From contig NZ_LR733304.1 of assembly GCF_902506105.1 (NCBI RefSeq), positions 186,001 through 250,000 on the forward strand: a stretch of 64,000 nt of DNA, read 5' to 3'. Within the stretch, counting starts at the first letter, position 1. Each line of letters begins with the position of its first letter. A program made the position numbers and the translations under genes. Below the pieces are notes generated by a model. It saw nothing but the letters and a program-made list of their open reading frames with translations, made no database searches and had not been told where the DNA came from. Positions 32,453 to 40,719 of this stretch are shown here, piece by piece. The DNA is from Aeromicrobium sp. 9AM (lineage in GTDB: Bacteria; Actinomycetota; Actinomycetes; Propionibacteriales; Nocardioidaceae).

Positions 32453-34579
32453 TCAGGCGTCGACGCGTTCGAGGTCGGCGGGATCGCCTTCGCTGATGCC
32501 GATCCGGTCGTGCAACCGGCGCAGCGGCTTCGGCGCCCACCAGTTGCGCCGGCCCAGCAGCGCCATCAGTGACGGCACGAGCATCGCCCGGACGATCGTC
32601 GCGTCGATCAGCACCGCCAGAGCCGTGCCGATGCCGAGCTCCTTGATGAAGATGATCTGCGATGTCGCGAAGGCGCCGAGGGCGATGGCGAACAGCAGCG
32701 CCGCGGCCGTGACGATCCGGCCCGTACGTTGCAGGCCGAGCGCGACGGACTCGCGCTCACCGGCACCGGCGTCACGGGCCTCCTTGATGCGGGTCAGCAG
32801 GAACACCGCATAGTCGGTCGAGAGCCCGAAGACGACCGCGAACAGGAACACCGGTTGCGACGACTCGAGCGCGCCCTGGCTGGTGTAGTCGAGGAAGCCC
32901 TCGAACCTGCCGTCCTGGAAGATCAGCACGAGCACACCGAACGTTGCACTGATCGTCAGCACGTTCATCAGCAACGCCTTGATCGGCAGCACGACCGACC
33001 CGGTCATCAGGAACAGCGTGATGAACGTCAGGGCCGCCAGGATCAGCAGCGCCAACGGGATGTTGGCCGCGATCGACTTGACCTGGTCGACCTGCTCCGC
33101 GCTCGCGCCGCCGACGAGCACCTTGCCGGGCGCATCCGTGTCGCGGATCTCGCCGACGAGGTCGAGCGTCTTGTCGTCCAACGTCGTGGCCTTCGGGACG
33201 ACGTCGAGCTGCCAGGTGTCGTCGCCGAGGAAGCGTGGCTCCGCGACCTGGGCGGCGCCGTCGAGCGAGCCGAGCGTCGAGGCGTACGCCTTGACGTCCG
33301 CGGCATCGGACTCCGGCGCGGTGACCGCGACGATGAGGGGCGAGGACTCGGCGCCGACGAAGTCCTGGCGCAGGACCGAGTCGACGGTCTTGGCCGGGCT
33401 GCCGTTGGGCAGCACCGTGGCATCGACGCCGGTGAACTTGACGCCGAGGAACGGGGCTCCGAGGGCCAGCAGGATCGCGGCACCGGCGATCGCCGTGCCG
33501 ACCGGGAACCGCATGACGAACTTCGAGACCCGGTACCAGAACCCCTGCACCTCAGCCCGCGACTCCGCGAGCTGTGCCTCGCGCCACCGGCGAGGCGCCA
33601 GGGCGTTGACCCGGTGCTGCAGGACGGCGAACAGCGCAGGCAGGACGATCAACGACACCGCCGCGGCCGCGAGCGCCACGACCGTCACGCCGATGCCCAT
33701 CGAGTACAGGAAGCGCAGCGGGAACACCAGCAGTGCGAGCCCGGCGCCGGCGACCGTGACCGCGGAGAAGGCGACGGTACGCCCGGCCGTGGCGACGGTC
33801 CGGCGTACGGCCTCGGCTCCGGGACCGACGCGCTCGAGCTCCTCGCGATAGCGGGACACGAGAAACAGCGAGTAGTCGATCGCGAGACCCAGGCCCAGGC
33901 CGGTGATGAGGTTGAGCGCGAAGATCGAGATGTCGACGAACTCGTTGATGCCGCGCACGATGAGCAGCGACGTGACGATCGTCAGCCCGCCGACCAGCAG
34001 GGGCAGCAGGGCGGCGACCGCCGACCTGAAGACCCACAGCGACACGAGGAACAGCAGCGGGAAGGCGATGAGCTCCGCGGTGACGAGGTCGCTCTCGACG
34101 TGCTCGTTGACCTCTTGGTACGCCGGGCCGAACCCGCCGACCTGCACACCGTCGACCCGGCCGAGCTCGTCGCGGAGGTGCTCGGTGGTCTTGTCGGAGT
34201 CGACGCCTGACTTGTAGATCGCGGCGAAGTACGTCTGCGAGCCGTCCTTGGAGACGAACTGCTTGCCCATCTCGGGACCACCGACGACCTGGGCGACCGA
34301 CGGGTCGGACAAGATCTTGGTCGTCTCGGCGATCGCCGCCTTGTCGTCGACGTCGACCAGGGCGATGAGACTCGGCGAGGCGTCCTGCCCGGCGGCCTGC
34401 TCGATCTGCTCGATCGCCTTGGCGCTCGGCGCGCCGGTGTCGGAGAACGAGTCGTTGTCGCTGTTGAGCAGCCCTGCGACGGGACCGCCGAGCACGCCGG
34501 CGATGACGAAGAACAGGACCGTCACGCCGAGGACGCGACGCGGGTGGGTGTTGGCCAGGCGGCCGAGTGCACTGAACAT
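32453..34579 (-). CDS. MMPL family RND-type transporter 2
   Basis: A 708-residue transporter of the MMPL family. N-terminal helix RRVLGVTVLFFVIAGVLG, first outer domain, the signature DYSLFLVSRYREEL and the second-half signature DYAVFLLTRIKEARDAG are seen. AAGGAGTTCTG precedes the ATG, and the start shares its A with the TetR stop (TGATG), so both are one operon. The TetR gene has a clear palindromic operator, implying drug- or lipid-induced expression. It differs strongly from MMPL transporter 1 in sequence. Confidence 0.92.
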   Translation of the reverse strand: MFSALGRLANTHPRRVLGVTVLFFVIAGVLGGPVAGLLNSDNDSFSDTGAPSAKAIEQIEQAAGQDASPSLIALVDVDDKAAIAETTKILSDPSVAQVVGGPEMGKQFVSKDGSQTYFAAIYKSGVDSDKTTEHLRDELGRVDGVQVGGFGPAYQEVNEHVESDLVTAELIAFPLLFLVSLWVFRSAVAALLPLLVGGLTIVTSLLIVRGINEFVDISIFALNLITGLGLGLAIDYSLFLVSRYREELERVGPGAEAVRRTVATAGRTVAFSAVTVAGAGLALLVFPLRFLYSMGIGVTVVALAAAAVSLIVLPALFAVLQHRVNALAPRRWREAQLAESRAEVQGFWYRVSKFVMRFPVGTAIAGAAILLALGAPFLGVKFTGVDATVLPNGSPAKTVDSVLRQDFVGAESSPLIVAVTAPESDAADVKAYASTLGSLDGAAQVAEPRFLGDDTWQLDVVPKATTLDDKTLDLVGEIRDTDAPGKVLVGGASAEQVDQVKSIAANIPLALLILAALTFITLFLMTGSVVLPIKALLMNVLTISATFGVLVLIFQDGRFEGFLDYTSQGALESSQPVFLFAVVFGLSTDYAVFLLTRIKEARDAGAGERESVALGLQRTGRIVTAAALLFAIALGAFATSQIIFIKELGIGTALAVLIDATIVRAMLVPSLMALLGRRNWWAPKPLRRLHDRIGISEGDPADLERVDA

Positions 34580-35118
34580 CAGAACTCCTTCGCGACGGCG
34601 AGCGGGTCGCCGTACAGCTCGGTGAGGTCGAGGGCTGCCACCACGGTGAGCAGCATGCCCTGGGCCATGAAGTCGCGGACCTCGTCCGCACTGGCGCCGC
34701 TCAGCGCGGCGATGTCCTCCCAGATCTCGCGGTAGGTCCGCTGGGCGACGTCCTTGATCGCGGGGTCGGAGCCGGCCGCCCACGTGTGCAGCTGGCACCG
34801 CATCGAGTTGACGTCGTCGTTCATGAAGCCGATGTAGGCCATCGCCATGGCCTCGAGCGGGGAGGTGTCGGCATCGCGCTGCTCGACGGCTTCGCGGAAG
34901 GTGCGGCGGAGCGTCGCCGTGTGGTGCTCGATCGCCGCCCCGATGAGTCCGGCCTTGGTGCCGAACAGCCGGAACAGGTACGGCTGGGAGACGCCGGCGC
35001 GCTCGGCGATCACCTCGGTCGAGGTCGCGTGCATGCCGGAACGGCCGTACTCCTCGATCGCGGCTTCGAGGATCAGGAGCTTGCGATCCTCGGCCTTCAT
35101 GCGGGTTGCTGGTGACAT
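34579..35118 (-). CDS. TetR family regulator of MMPL transporter 2
   Basis: A 179-residue regulator. The DNA-binding domain reads LLILEAAIEEYGRSGMHATSTEVIAERAGVSQPYLFRLFGTKAGL; the C-terminal domain binds ligand. The ATG lies seven bases after a -10 element TAACTT with a consensus TTGACA 17 bases upstream of that, so the message should start at or next to the ATG. A 24-base palindrome fills the spacer. The downstream MMPL gene is coupled to its stop, suggesting an autoregulated efflux operon. Confidence 0.92.
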   Translation of the reverse strand: MSPATRMKAEDRKLLILEAAIEEYGRSGMHATSTEVIAERAGVSQPYLFRLFGTKAGLIGAAIEHHTATLRRTFREAVEQRDADTSPLEAMAMAYIGFMNDDVNSMRCQLHTWAAGSDPAIKDVAQRTYREIWEDIAALSGASADEVRDFMAQGMLLTVVAALDLTELYGDPLAVAKEF

Positions 35119-35154
35119 GGGAATTAAGTTAGTGATGACTCACATACTTGTCAA
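35119..35154 (-). promoter_or_regulatory. Promoter with TetR-type operator (autoregulation)
   Basis: On the minus strand TTGACA (35154-35149), 17 bases, TAACTT (35131-35126), then seven bases to the ATG. The operator AAGTTAGTGA-TGAC-TCACATACTT at 35126-35149 has nearly perfect symmetry (AAGT..GTGA/TCAC..ACTT) and overlaps the -10 and the spacer, so a bound TetR dimer would block transcription. Confidence 0.75.
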
Positions 35155-35234
35155 CGGGTCGCGCCATTTCCTCGTACGCTCTGGCGGTCCGGGTCGTCCG
35201 CTGCCATGCTCGGGGACGGAAACAGGAGGCCTGC

Positions 35235-36050
35235 ATGCCGCTCGTCGAGGTCAATGGCGCGAAGATCAACATCGAGGACACCGAGGCGCCTGTGGGTCGG
35301 CCCGACGCGGCGACGGTCGTGTTCGGCCATGGGCTGCTCTTCAGCGGCCGGATGTTCGACGATCAGGTGGACCGGCTCGCCTCCCACTACCGCTGCGTGA
35401 CGATCGACTGGCGCGGCCAGGGTCGAAGTCCGGCGGCCGACGGGGGCTACGACATGGACACGCTGGCCGACGACGCCGCCGCGATCATCCACGACCTCGC
35501 CCTCGGCAAGGTGCACTGGGTCGGCCTGTCGATGGGCGGCTTCGTCGGGATGCGGCTCGCGGCGAGGCGTCCCGAGCTCATCCGCTCCCTGAGCCTGCTC
35601 GACACGAGTGCCGGTCCCGAGGACCCCGACAAGGTTGGTCAGTACCGCCTGCTGGCCAGGATCTACGGACTGTTCGGCCTGCGCCCGGTCGAGTCACGGG
35701 TCAAGCCACTGCTGTTCGGCCCGACCTACCTCGCCAGTCCGGAGTCGGAGCCGCAGATCGAGGCCTGGCTCAACGAGGTCAAGGCGGCCAAGCGATCGGG
35801 CATGAAGCAGGCGATCTACGGTGTCACCGACCGCGAACCGATCGCCGGAGAGCTCGGCAACATCACCGCGCCGACCCTCGTCGCGGTGGGTGCGGACGAT
35901 GTCGCGACGCCGGTCGCCAAGTCCGAGGAGATCAACAAGCTGATCCCCGGCTCGCGCTTGGAGATCGTGCCGAACGCCGGCCACTCCAGCTCGATCGAAC
36001 AGCCCAGGGCGGTCAGCGACCTGCTCGAGGCGTTCATCAACGACAACTAG
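35235..36050 (+). CDS. Alpha/beta hydrolase
   Basis: A 271-residue hydrolase of the alpha/beta fold. The oxyanion region FGHGLLFSG (residues 30-38), the nucleophile elbow GLSMGG with Ser99, an acid in VGADDVATP and the catalytic His in [11 protein letters not shown] are in order. The AGGAGG ribosome site lies nine bases before the ATG at 35235; the frame is open further up but lacks support. Substrate unknown; resembles 3-oxoadipate enol-lactonase/esterase-type enzymes. Its stop overlaps the end of the convergent gluQ gene. Confidence 0.88.
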   Translation: MPLVEVNGAKINIEDTEAPVGRPDAATVVFGHGLLFSGRMFDDQVDRLASHYRCVTIDWRGQGRSPAADGGYDMDTLADDAAAIIHDLALGKVHWVGLSMGGFVGMRLAARRPELIRSLSLLDTSAGPEDPDKVGQYRLLARIYGLFGLRPVESRVKPLLFGPTYLASPESEPQIEAWLNEVKAAKRSGMKQAIYGVTDREPIAGELGNITAPTLVAVGADDVATPVAKSEEINKLIPGSRLEIVPNAGHSSSIEQPRAVSDLLEAFINDN

Positions 36051-36919
36051 CCCGGCGGGACGAAGACCCACCGCTCGGTGGGCAGCGTCGCCGGGTCGAA
36101 CGTCGCGAGCACCTCCTGCGGCGTTGCGCCGGTGAGCCCGAGCGAGTCCGCGATCAGGGCAAACGTGTCGATGCCGTCGGCCCTCAGCTCGCCGAGCGTC
36201 ACGGCGCCGTCGCGCTTGGCGAGCCGCCGGCCGGAGGCGTTGAGCGCCAGCGGCACATGGACGTACACCGGCGGACGCGTGCCGAGCAGCGTCGCGAGGT
36301 AGGCCTGGCGGGGAGCTGAAGGCAGCAGGTCGTCGCCGCGCACGACCTGGTCGACGCCCTGCTCGGCGTCGTCCACGACGACCGCGAGGTTGTACGCCGG
36401 TACGCCGTCGCCGCGCCGCAGCACGAAGTCGTCGACGGCTCCCTCGTACGTGCCATGGAGCTCGTCCTCGACCGTGAACGTCGCGACGTCGGCGCGGAGC
36501 CGCAGTGCGGCCGGGCGCTCGGTGCGGCGCTGCGCCCGTTCGGCGTCGGTCAGGTCGCGACAGGTGCCGGGATAGGCGCCGGGTGGATGGTGCGGGGCCG
36601 TGGGCGCCTCGAGGATCTCGCGGCGGGTGCAGAAGCACTCGTACACGCGACCGTCCCTGTCGAGACGAGCGATGGCTGCGTCGTAGAGGTCGAGTCGTCC
36701 GGACTGGTGAACCGGTACGCCGTCCCAGTCCAGGCCGAGTGTGCGCAGGTCGTCGAGCTGGCGCTGCTCGGCCCCCGGGCGTACGCGATCGAGGTCCTCG
36801 ACGCGGATCAGGAACTCGCGACCGGACCGGCGGGCCCACAGCCAGGCCAGCAGCGCCGTACGCAGGTTGCCCACGTGCAGGTCGCCCGATGGCGAGGGGG
36901 CGTATCGTCCGGCGCTCAC
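36047..36919 (-). CDS. gluQ: Glutamyl-Q tRNA(Asp) synthetase
   Basis: A 290-residue truncated GluRS-like enzyme that attaches glutamate to queuosine at the wobble base of tRNA-Asp. It has [21 protein letters not shown] (HIGH region, residues 6-26) and RLAKRDG in place of KMSKS, and zinc ligands in [10 protein letters not shown] and YPGTCRDL. It lacks the anticodon-binding domain, which together with the length identifies GluQ. The GTG at 36919 is the start. The tRNA-Asp(GTC) gene is in this window at 23272-23348. Confidence 0.92.
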   Translation of the reverse strand: MSAGRYAPSPSGDLHVGNLRTALLAWLWARRSGREFLIRVEDLDRVRPGAEQRQLDDLRTLGLDWDGVPVHQSGRLDLYDAAIARLDRDGRVYECFCTRREILEAPTAPHHPPGAYPGTCRDLTDAERAQRRTERPAALRLRADVATFTVEDELHGTYEGAVDDFVLRRGDGVPAYNLAVVVDDAEQGVDQVVRGDDLLPSAPRQAYLATLLGTRPPVYVHVPLALNASGRRLAKRDGAVTLGELRADGIDTFALIADSLGLTGATPQEVLATFDPATLPTERWVFVPPG

Positions 36920-36941
36920 GCCCCCAGTATGTCGGCGGCCG

Positions 36942-38018
36942 TCACAGCAGGCGCTCGATCTCCTCCCACACGGCGTCCACCCGGTCGTGGTTCGCGAGCC
37001 CGCGGGTGACGTAGGCGCTCGAGTAGCCCTTGGCGGTCGACACCCACGCAGACGAGCCGCCGATGCCGCCCATGCCTATCTCGATGTCGTCGCGCTGGAA
37101 CCCGAGCGTCCACGACACCTCGCGATCGAGCACGAGGTCGTGGCCGGTGACCTGCACCGAGGTGTACTCGCGGAGCAGCTCGTGGCCGATCCGCTGCGCG
37201 ACAGGACCGTCGGGGTCGAGCAGCTGGGCGTAGAACCCGGCGAGGGCAGACGCCGTGGCGTGGAGCGCGATCGCGGGGAACCAGCCCGTACGCCAGCGGG
37301 TGCTGTTGACCAGGTCGACGTCGAGCGTCCCGGGCAGACGTCCCAGCGAGGCAGCCAGGGCCGACCCGGGATCGGCGAGGTAGCTGTCAGGCCAGCCCGC
37401 TTGCAGGTAGGCGAGGTCGGCGACGCGCGGCAGGGCAGTTTCCGGCACGGTCAGGTGCAGGTCCCAGCCGTACGTCGATGCGAGCTCGGTGAACCGGTCC
37501 GCCAGTCCCTGCCCTGTCGCCCGCTGGACGACGCCGTGGAGCAGGTGTCCGTACGTCTGGGCGTGCTCTGCGACGCCCTCACCGGGCGGGTGGAACGGCA
37601 CGGCATCGGCGAGGGACTCGACGAGAGCCTCACCGTCGAGGGGATCGATCGAGGCGGCGGCTTCGGGGAAGGCGAACACCCCGGACTGGTGCGACAGCAC
37701 GTGCCGGAGCGTCGTCGAGGTCTTGGCATTCGCGCCGAACTCGGGCCACACATCGGTGATCGGCTGGTCGAGGCCGATCGCACCGTCGGCCACGGCGGTC
37801 AACGCGGCCAGAGCGGCAAACGGCTTGGCCGTCGAGTACGTGTGGGCGAGGGTGTCGGGCTGCCAGTGGTCGCCGGCCGCATTGCGGGTGCCGGCGGCGA
37901 GGCTGACGACCTCCTGGCCCTCGTACCAGACCGAGACGCCTGCGCCGATCTCGTCGCCGGCATCGATCGAGCCTTGGACGAGCTCGCCGATCGACGACCA
38001 GTCGGGCGTACGTGTCAT
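36942..38018 (-). CDS. Serine hydrolase, beta-lactamase/esterase (EstB-like) family
   Basis: A 358-residue class C beta-lactamase-fold hydrolase. The SxxK motif is STAK at residues 62-65, and the second motif is the Tyr of QTYGHLLHG near 160. Without a signal peptide it is cytoplasmic, so it is more likely an esterase or peptidase-like enzyme (LACTB/EstB type) than a lactamase. CACTGT six bases before the ATG may be its -10 element. It is upstream of gluQ on the same strand, 22 bases apart. Confidence 0.88.
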   Translation of the reverse strand: MTRTPDWSSIGELVQGSIDAGDEIGAGVSVWYEGQEVVSLAAGTRNAAGDHWQPDTLAHTYSTAKPFAALAALTAVADGAIGLDQPITDVWPEFGANAKTSTTLRHVLSHQSGVFAFPEAAASIDPLDGEALVESLADAVPFHPPGEGVAEHAQTYGHLLHGVVQRATGQGLADRFTELASTYGWDLHLTVPETALPRVADLAYLQAGWPDSYLADPGSALAASLGRLPGTLDVDLVNSTRWRTGWFPAIALHATASALAGFYAQLLDPDGPVAQRIGHELLREYTSVQVTGHDLVLDREVSWTLGFQRDDIEIGMGGIGGSSAWVSTAKGYSSAYVTRGLANHDRVDAVWEEIERLL

Positions 38019-38079
38019 GTCGCCACAGTGCCACGCGGCACGGCGCGCGGGGGTGAACTCTCGCCGTTAGGCTCGAATC

Positions 38080-38400
38080 ATGGCCGACATCCACACGCCT
38101 GACGAGCCCGACTCCGTGGCAGATCGCCCGATCGGCACCCGGTCGTTCATCTACGGGGCCAAGACGCTCGCGACGGCGGTCGTGGCGTTCATCCTGGCCA
38201 TCGCGAACGACGGCGACACCGAGGCGGCCTTCTGGGTGCTGGTGTCAGCCGGGGTGCTGGGCGTGATGTTCAGCCTCATCGAGCGCACCACGACCCGAGG
38301 TGCGGAGGTCGTGAGCCATCGCCGGGTCAACCTCGACGTGCTCGGCACAGTCCTGCTCGCTGCCCTGGTCAACCTCGTCGTCCACATCGCCCAGCGCTGA
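38080..38400 (+). CDS. Small membrane protein of unknown function
   Basis: A 106-residue protein with an acidic N terminus and three hydrophobic segments: about 25-43 (YGAKTLATAVVAFILAIAN), 50-66 (AFWVLVSAGVLGVMFSL) and 87-103 (VLGTVLLAALVNLVVHI). TAGGCT at 38068-38073 ends six bases before the ATG, consistent with a leaderless message. No family recognised. Confidence 0.7.
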   Translation: MADIHTPDEPDSVADRPIGTRSFIYGAKTLATAVVAFILAIANDGDTEAAFWVLVSAGVLGVMFSLIERTTTRGAEVVSHRRVNLDVLGTVLLAALVNLVVHIAQR

Positions 38401-38405
38401 GCCCG

Positions 38406-38852
38406 TCAGGGCAGAGGCTTCTCGTAGTGTTTGTAGACCGTGTCGGCCTCGTAGCCGCTGCGGTCGTAGACAGCCTGCGCCCGCAGGTTGGTGTGCGCCG
38501 TCGAGAGCTCGATCGCGATCGCACCGGCCTCGACGGCCAGGGTCGCCGCCGTGTCGAGGAGCGCGTCGACCGCGCCCGTGCCCCTCGCGGCTTCGGAGAC
38601 GAACAGGTCGTTGAGGATCCAGATCGGGGCCAGGCGGGTCGAGGAGAACGCCGGGTAGATCTGGCTGAAGCCGACGGTCTGGCCGGCATCGTCCTGCGCG
38701 ATCAGCACGATCGACTCGTCGCGCGCCAACCGGCTGGCCAGGAACGACGCCGAGACGTCCAGGTCGTACGGCTCACCGTAGAACTCCCGGTACGCCGCGA
38801 AGAGCGGAGCGGCCTGGGACACGTCGGAGAGCTGCGCGCGGAGGACTTTCAC
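38406..38852 (-). CDS. GNAT family N-acetyltransferase
   Basis: A 148-residue acetyltransferase. VGFSQIYPAFSS and the acetyl-CoA motif LNDLFVSEAARGTGAVDALLDTAA (motif A, with the R/Q-x-x-G-x-G/A loop) are followed by AIELSTAHTNLRAQAVYDRSGYEAD, the typical last strands. Start is a GTG at 38852. Substrate unknown. It converges with the small membrane protein gene, five bases apart. Confidence 0.87.
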   Translation of the reverse strand: MKVLRAQLSDVSQAAPLFAAYREFYGEPYDLDVSASFLASRLARDESIVLIAQDDAGQTVGFSQIYPAFSSTRLAPIWILNDLFVSEAARGTGAVDALLDTAATLAVEAGAIAIELSTAHTNLRAQAVYDRSGYEADTVYKHYEKPLP

Positions 38853-39009
38853 GAGGACAGCGTGCCATGGACCTCGGTGGCGTGTCGGTTACAGTCGCAG
38901 GAGTGCGGGCCGTCGACCGCACAGCGGGTCGGCCCGCTTCCAGCGGACTGTTGCGAGCTGGAGAAGGCCGGTCCTAGGATTTCGGTCGAGACGATGCTGA
39001 GGGTCGACG

Positions 39010-39300
39010 ATGGTCAAGAAGCGCCGCAGGCTCCCCTATGAGGAGCCGGTGATGAAGGACAAGCAGAATGCACCGGTCGGTGGGCTGGCGGGGCAGCGGC
39101 TGCGCAGTCGCATCGCGAAGTCCACCGGGATCGGGCGCCGCGCCGAGTCGCAGGCACTGATCGAGCAAGCCACGGGATTCCTGGCGGAGAAGCGCCACCT
39201 TTCCATCGCCGACGCCCGAGAGGTGCTGGCGCACGACGCCGACACTCGGGGCATCACGATGCACGAAGCGGCCACGCGAGTCCTCAACGGCGAAGACTGA
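39010..39300 (+). CDS. ANTAR-domain-like protein
   Basis: A 96-residue protein. A basic N terminus (MVKKRRRLPYEEP) is followed by ESQALIEQATGFLAEKRHLSIADAREVLAHDADTRGITMHEAATRVLNG, which matches the ANTAR RNA-binding antitermination domain (three helices, IEQAKG-type first helix). Normally ANTAR is fused to a receiver or GAF domain; here it stands alone. GAGGGTCGACG precedes the ATG at 39010. Its stop is 24 bases before tRNA-derived repeats at the edge of the integrated element. Confidence 0.78.
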   Translation: MVKKRRRLPYEEPVMKDKQNAPVGGLAGQRLRSRIAKSTGIGRRAESQALIEQATGFLAEKRHLSIADAREVLAHDADTRGITMHEAATRVLNGED

Positions 39301-39324
39301 CGCACCCACGCTGAGCGTGGAGAG

Positions 39325-39380
39325 TGGCACCCCCAACGGGATTCGAACCCGTGGCTGCCGCCCGTGTGCACAGGGCGGCG
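39325..39380 (-). pseudogene. tRNA-Glu 3' fragment outside the element (attachment scar)
   Basis: Positions 39325-39353 are identical over 29 bases to the acceptor/T-arm end of tRNA-Glu at 60959-60987. The next bases form a GCCGCCC/GGGCGGC stem instead of the normal anticodon arm, and no D arm or 5' acceptor strand follows. This is a tRNA remnant, perhaps from an earlier insertion at the same tRNA. Confidence 0.6.
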
Positions 39381-39389
39381 TCCGAAGAG

Positions 39390-39435
39390 ACTGGCACCCC
39401 CAACGGGATTCGAACCCGTGCTACCGCCGTGAAAG
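39390..39435. other. attL: left 46-bp tRNA-Glu core repeat
   Basis: Forty-six bases identical to 60957-61002, covering the 3' half of tRNA-Glu from the anticodon loop to the CCA. The left flank is chromosome; the right flank is element sequence. It is the left boundary of the integrated element. Confidence 0.85.
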
Positions 39436-39554
39436 TGGAAATAGGGCCCGATGGGACATTGTCGATCATCGCTGTTTTTGATTGATATTGCAGTGAATCT
39501 GTCGCTCAGACATGTCGGACGTTTGTGGCAACTATTGGCTGTTTTGGACGCTCG

Positions 39555-39574
39555 TGTTGCCTCAGTGTTGCCAA
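39555..39574 (+). repeat. Candidate integrase arm-site repeat, left
   Basis: TGTTGCCTCAGTGTTGCCAA: two GTTGCC boxes 11 bases apart. It is identical in 18 of 20 positions to 60869-60888 near the other end, in the same orientation. An inverted GGCAAC lies nearby at 39527-39532. The position 120 bases inside the core suits an arm-type integrase site. Confidence 0.55.
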
Positions 39575-39610
39575 AGATCGGGTTTAGTTCGCGACTTGAA
39601 TCGCACATGG

Positions 39611-39631
39611 TATAGCGTCCTTTGCTATAGT
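39611..39631 (+). promoter_or_regulatory. Autoregulatory promoter of the HTH gene
   Basis: TATAGC (39611-39616) and GCTATA (39624-39629) form an inverted repeat around seven bases. The right half is part of the -10 element TATAGT (39626-39631), which ends six bases before the ATG at 39638. Binding by the HTH protein itself is the simplest reading. Confidence 0.55.
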
Positions 39632-39637
39632 TCGATC

Positions 39638-40156
39638 ATGACGGGTCGTGGCGAGGTATTGCGCACAGTGATGTCCCGGACGGGCACCACACAGTCCGGG
39701 CTGTCACGGATCAGTGGAGTGCGTCAGCCGAGCATCAGTCAGTTCGTTTCGGGCAAGGTGGATCTGAGCGATGAGCAGCTGGACCGGTTGCTGTCGTGCA
39801 TGGGGTTTCGGCTGGAGGTGATCCGACGGCCGGTGGAGCCGGATCTGAACCGCTCTGAACGTCGGTCGTGGGAGCTGCATCGCCGGTTGTCGTCTCATCT
39901 GACGCGGTCGACGTTCGAGAAGTGGCGACCCACCATTGAGGGCAACATCAAGAAGTTTCGTGGTCGGGTCAATGGTCAGCCGCACACACGGAACCTCCGG
40001 CGATGGCAGGGTCTCGTCGAGACGGGTGACGTGTTGGGTATTCAGCGCGTGCTGACTGGCCTCGATCGGGAGTCGATTGAGATGCGTGAGGTCTCTCCCA
40101 TGGGCGGGCTGCTCCCGCAAGATGAACGCGCAGAAGTTTTGGCCGGAGTCGGGTGA
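39638..40156 (+). CDS. XRE-type HTH protein, likely antitoxin partner
   Basis: A 172-residue protein. An N-terminal helix-turn-helix (VLRTVMSRTGTTQSGLSRISGVRQPSISQFVSGKVDLSDEQLDRLLSCMG) is followed by an Arg-rich helical region (ERRSWELHRRLSSHLTRS) and a tail. The start ATG lies six bases after TATAGT. The nucleotidyltransferase gene begins in its stop codon (TGATG). The order, regulator first and NTase second, is that of type II/IV toxin-antitoxin pairs of the AbiE-like kind, so an antitoxin role is inferred. It is the first gene inside the left end of the element. Confidence 0.8.
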   Translation: MTGRGEVLRTVMSRTGTTQSGLSRISGVRQPSISQFVSGKVDLSDEQLDRLLSCMGFRLEVIRRPVEPDLNRSERRSWELHRRLSSHLTRSTFEKWRPTIEGNIKKFRGRVNGQPHTRNLRRWQGLVETGDVLGIQRVLTGLDRESIEMREVSPMGGLLPQDERAEVLAGVG

Positions 40157-40719
40157 TGCGCCGCGATCAGTTGGAACACGCGATCCGCACCGCGTGCCAA
40201 ATCATCGAACGGTCAGAAGTGATCGTGGTCGGATCGCAATCGATCCTCGGCACCTTCGCCGAGGATCAGCTGCCCGCCGATGCCACGATGTCGATCGAGG
40301 TCGACATCCTCCCTATCGCCGGGGACAACGCTGAGACAACTCGGCTCGCAGACCTCATCGAAGGTGTGGCAGGAGAGTTCTCGCCGTTTGAGGAGGTTCA
40401 CGGCTACAGCATCGACGGCGTGGACCTGGAGACATCTGTGCTTCCAGAGGGCTGGCGTGATCGGCTGGTCAAGGTGCAGAACACCAACACCGCCGCGCCG
40501 TCGGGCGATCCGCAGTTCACTGGGTGGTGCTTGAACGCAGAAGACCTCTGCGTGGCCAAGCTCTGCGCCCTGCGTGAGAAGGACCAGAACTTTGTGGCGG
40601 CGCTGTTGAGGGCCGGCCTGGTCGACGCCGGAGCTGTGAGGGAGCGGCTGGCCACAGTGCCGCCGCAGCACAAGCTTGCGACCGAGCGTGCCCTGGAATG
40701 GCTGGGCACCTGGGACTGA
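40156..40719 (+). CDS. DUF6036-like nucleotidyltransferase, likely toxin partner
   Basis: A 187-residue protein of the nucleotidyltransferase fold. VIVVGSQSILGTF gives the G-S motif, and SIEVDILPI supplies acidic metal ligands; later helices contain CVAKLCALREKDQNFVAALLRAGLVD, which matches DUF6036/AbiEii-type proteins. Such proteins modify tRNA or other targets as toxins. The ATG shares bases with the stop of the HTH gene; a GTG three bases up is an alternative. No active-site loss is obvious. Confidence 0.75.
   Translation: MRRDQLEHAIRTACQIIERSEVIVVGSQSILGTFAEDQLPADATMSIEVDILPIAGDNAETTRLADLIEGVAGEFSPFEEVHGYSIDGVDLETSVLPEGWRDRLVKVQNTNTAAPSGDPQFTGWCLNAEDLCVAKLCALREKDQNFVAALLRAGLVDAGAVRERLATVPPQHKLATERALEWLGTWD

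Noticed and set aside
39036..39608. A 190-codon minus-strand frame across the att region
   Set aside because: It translates tRNA repeats and the opposite strand of the ANTAR gene, with no supporting features.
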